DNA from: SHWC01 sp945902735
GTDB lineage: Bacteria > Pseudomonadota > Alphaproteobacteria > UBA828
Direction of reading: 5' to 3'
NCBI GenBank assembly: GCA_945902735.1
Contig: CAMDNF010000066.1
Coordinates: 1-15,972, forward strand
Length of the DNA: 15,972 nucleotides
Shown here: positions 15,439 through 15,972 of the stretch, piece after piece
How positions within the stretch are numbered: the first letter of the stretch is position 1
Layout: every line of letters starts with the position of its first letter
The notes under the pieces: generated by a model
The model's database searches: none
What the model was told of the DNA's origin: nothing
Seen by the model: the letters and a program-made list of their open reading frames with translations, nothing else
Translations under genes and position numbers: made by a program

Positions 15439-15930
15439 CTACGCCTGGGTTCCCCCCGCTGGACTGGCCGGGGTCTCAGGCCAAAATGCGAGCCGCCGAG
15501 TCGTACCATTGCGGAGCGGCAAATCGACGATGGTTTCCCCGCCGCTGTCGGCCAGGAGCCCTTCCAGCAACACGCGCGGGTCAGGTGGTTCAACCGCTTC
15601 ATCGATATCAAGCAATTGACGATAGGCCGGATTGGCGACGGCATCCTTCCCGTCGCGGCCCGTGACATACCACCCGACCGCGCTATTCATGATGGCCGCG
15701 CCGAGCTGCAACGCGCCGTCATTACCCTTTTTTCGGTGGCGCAGCGCCATCCTAGCGGCGGCCGAACCGATTGCGGCCACCACGCCGACCCAACCGATGG
15801 CGCTCAAACCAGGTACGGCCAGGCCGACCGCCCCTAGCCCAGCGGCCAAGGCAGCGCCCGCGCTACACCAAGGTGTAGCGTTCGAACCGTCGCGTGACGT
15901 GGCGGGCGGCGACATGGATGGCTGGTTCAC
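15439..15930 (-). pseudogene. cckA: CckA N-terminal membrane anchor, cut from the kinase by an in-frame TAG
   Basis: This 163-aa fragment has two closely spaced hydrophobic segments at about residues 22-60 (GAALAAGLGAVGLAVPGLSA and IGWVGVVAAIGSAAARMAL). RHRKK follows as the cytoplasmic positive cluster. After it comes a PAS-like stretch, NSAVGWYVTGRDGKDAVANPAYRQLL. This is the expected N-terminus of CckA. It ends at TAG (15439-15441) inside a Pro/Ala/Gly-rich linker, and the same frame resumes directly as the kinase; read through, the product would be 808 codons. The start is a GTG at 15930, with an in-frame ATG at 15915; neither has a Shine-Dalgarno. Possible explanations are a sequencing error, a true nonsense mutation, or two separately translated proteins. 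I list it as a broken 5' part, without certainty. Confidence 0.6.
15861..15880. repeat. Near-perfect 20-bp dyad inside the start of cckA
   Basis: CGCTACACC (15861-15869) and GGTGTAGCG (15872-15880) are perfect 9-bp inverted arms around AA. The 2-base centre is too short for a stable hairpin, so the shape is that of a protein-binding site rather than an RNA stem. It lies 50-70 bases inside the predicted reading frame, on the cckA side of the presumed promoter. Confidence 0.4.
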
Positions 15931-15937
15931 CTGGCCG

Positions 15938-15943
15938 ATTATA
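15938..15943 (-). promoter_or_regulatory. Possible -10 element of cckA
   Basis: The minus strand reads TATAAT, the consensus -10 hexamer, ending 8 bases before the GTG at 15930. A transcript starting 6-7 bases downstream would begin almost at that GTG, leaving no leader, or a 15-base leader for the ATG at 15915. No matching -35 (TTGACA-like) is seen at the expected spacing. Confidence 0.3.
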
Positions 15944-15972
15944 GCGCGATGGTTAGCCTGCCCGGAGCATTC

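Noticed and set aside
15439..15441. TAG in cckA as a recoded amino acid (pyrrolysine-like)
   Set aside because: No sign of amber recoding is seen elsewhere, and other genes in the window use TAG as a normal stop (for example the 72-aa gene). Error or nonsense mutation is more likely.

Overview
The window reads as a chromosomal segment of an alphaproteobacterium, most likely Rhodospirillales-like. The evidence is GC-rich coding sequence, the cckA / recA / alaS / icd neighbourhood, a GTTC-N7-GTTC (alphaproteobacterial type) SOS box upstream of recA, and a CckA-type hybrid kinase. I saw no tRNA, rRNA, CRISPR array, insertion sequence, phage gene or origin. The sequence is densely coding on both strands, and no gene-free stretch exceeds about 250 bases.

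Left part (1-4000). The 5' end of a HpcH/HpaI-type aldolase gene runs off the left edge. It is divergent from a MarR-family regulator, and the intergenic region carries a perfect 9-bp inverted repeat. A small orphan protein follows. It converges on a leftward cluster encoding a c556/c'-type monoheme cytochrome, a diheme c-type cytochrome and an anchored LysM protein with Ig-like repeats. The two cytochromes probably form a periplasmic electron-transfer unit.

Middle (4000-11140). A LOG-family nucleotide phosphoribohydrolase and NADP-dependent isocitrate dehydrogenase (icd) run rightward. They meet a leftward block: recA, alaS, an unrecognised 314-aa protein and a likely 72-aa basic protein that starts with TTG behind a perfect Shine-Dalgarno. 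A long imperfect hairpin lies between recA and alaS.

Right part (11140-15972). The recA control region holds the SOS box, an 8-bp-arm AT-rich dyad and a 10-bp palindrome. Divergent from recA is a 687-aa fusion of a DedA membrane domain, a catalytically degenerate PAP2 domain and an LssY_C-like domain. It converges on the cell-cycle hybrid kinase gene cckA. cckA is split by a single in-frame TAG that separates its two-helix membrane anchor and first PAS-like segment from the rest of the kinase, with the same reading frame on both sides.

I see no clear new multi-gene system. The best leads are the amber-interrupted cckA, the enzyme-dead PAP2 domain in the DedA fusion, the layered recA control region, and the two unrecognised genes downstream of alaS.
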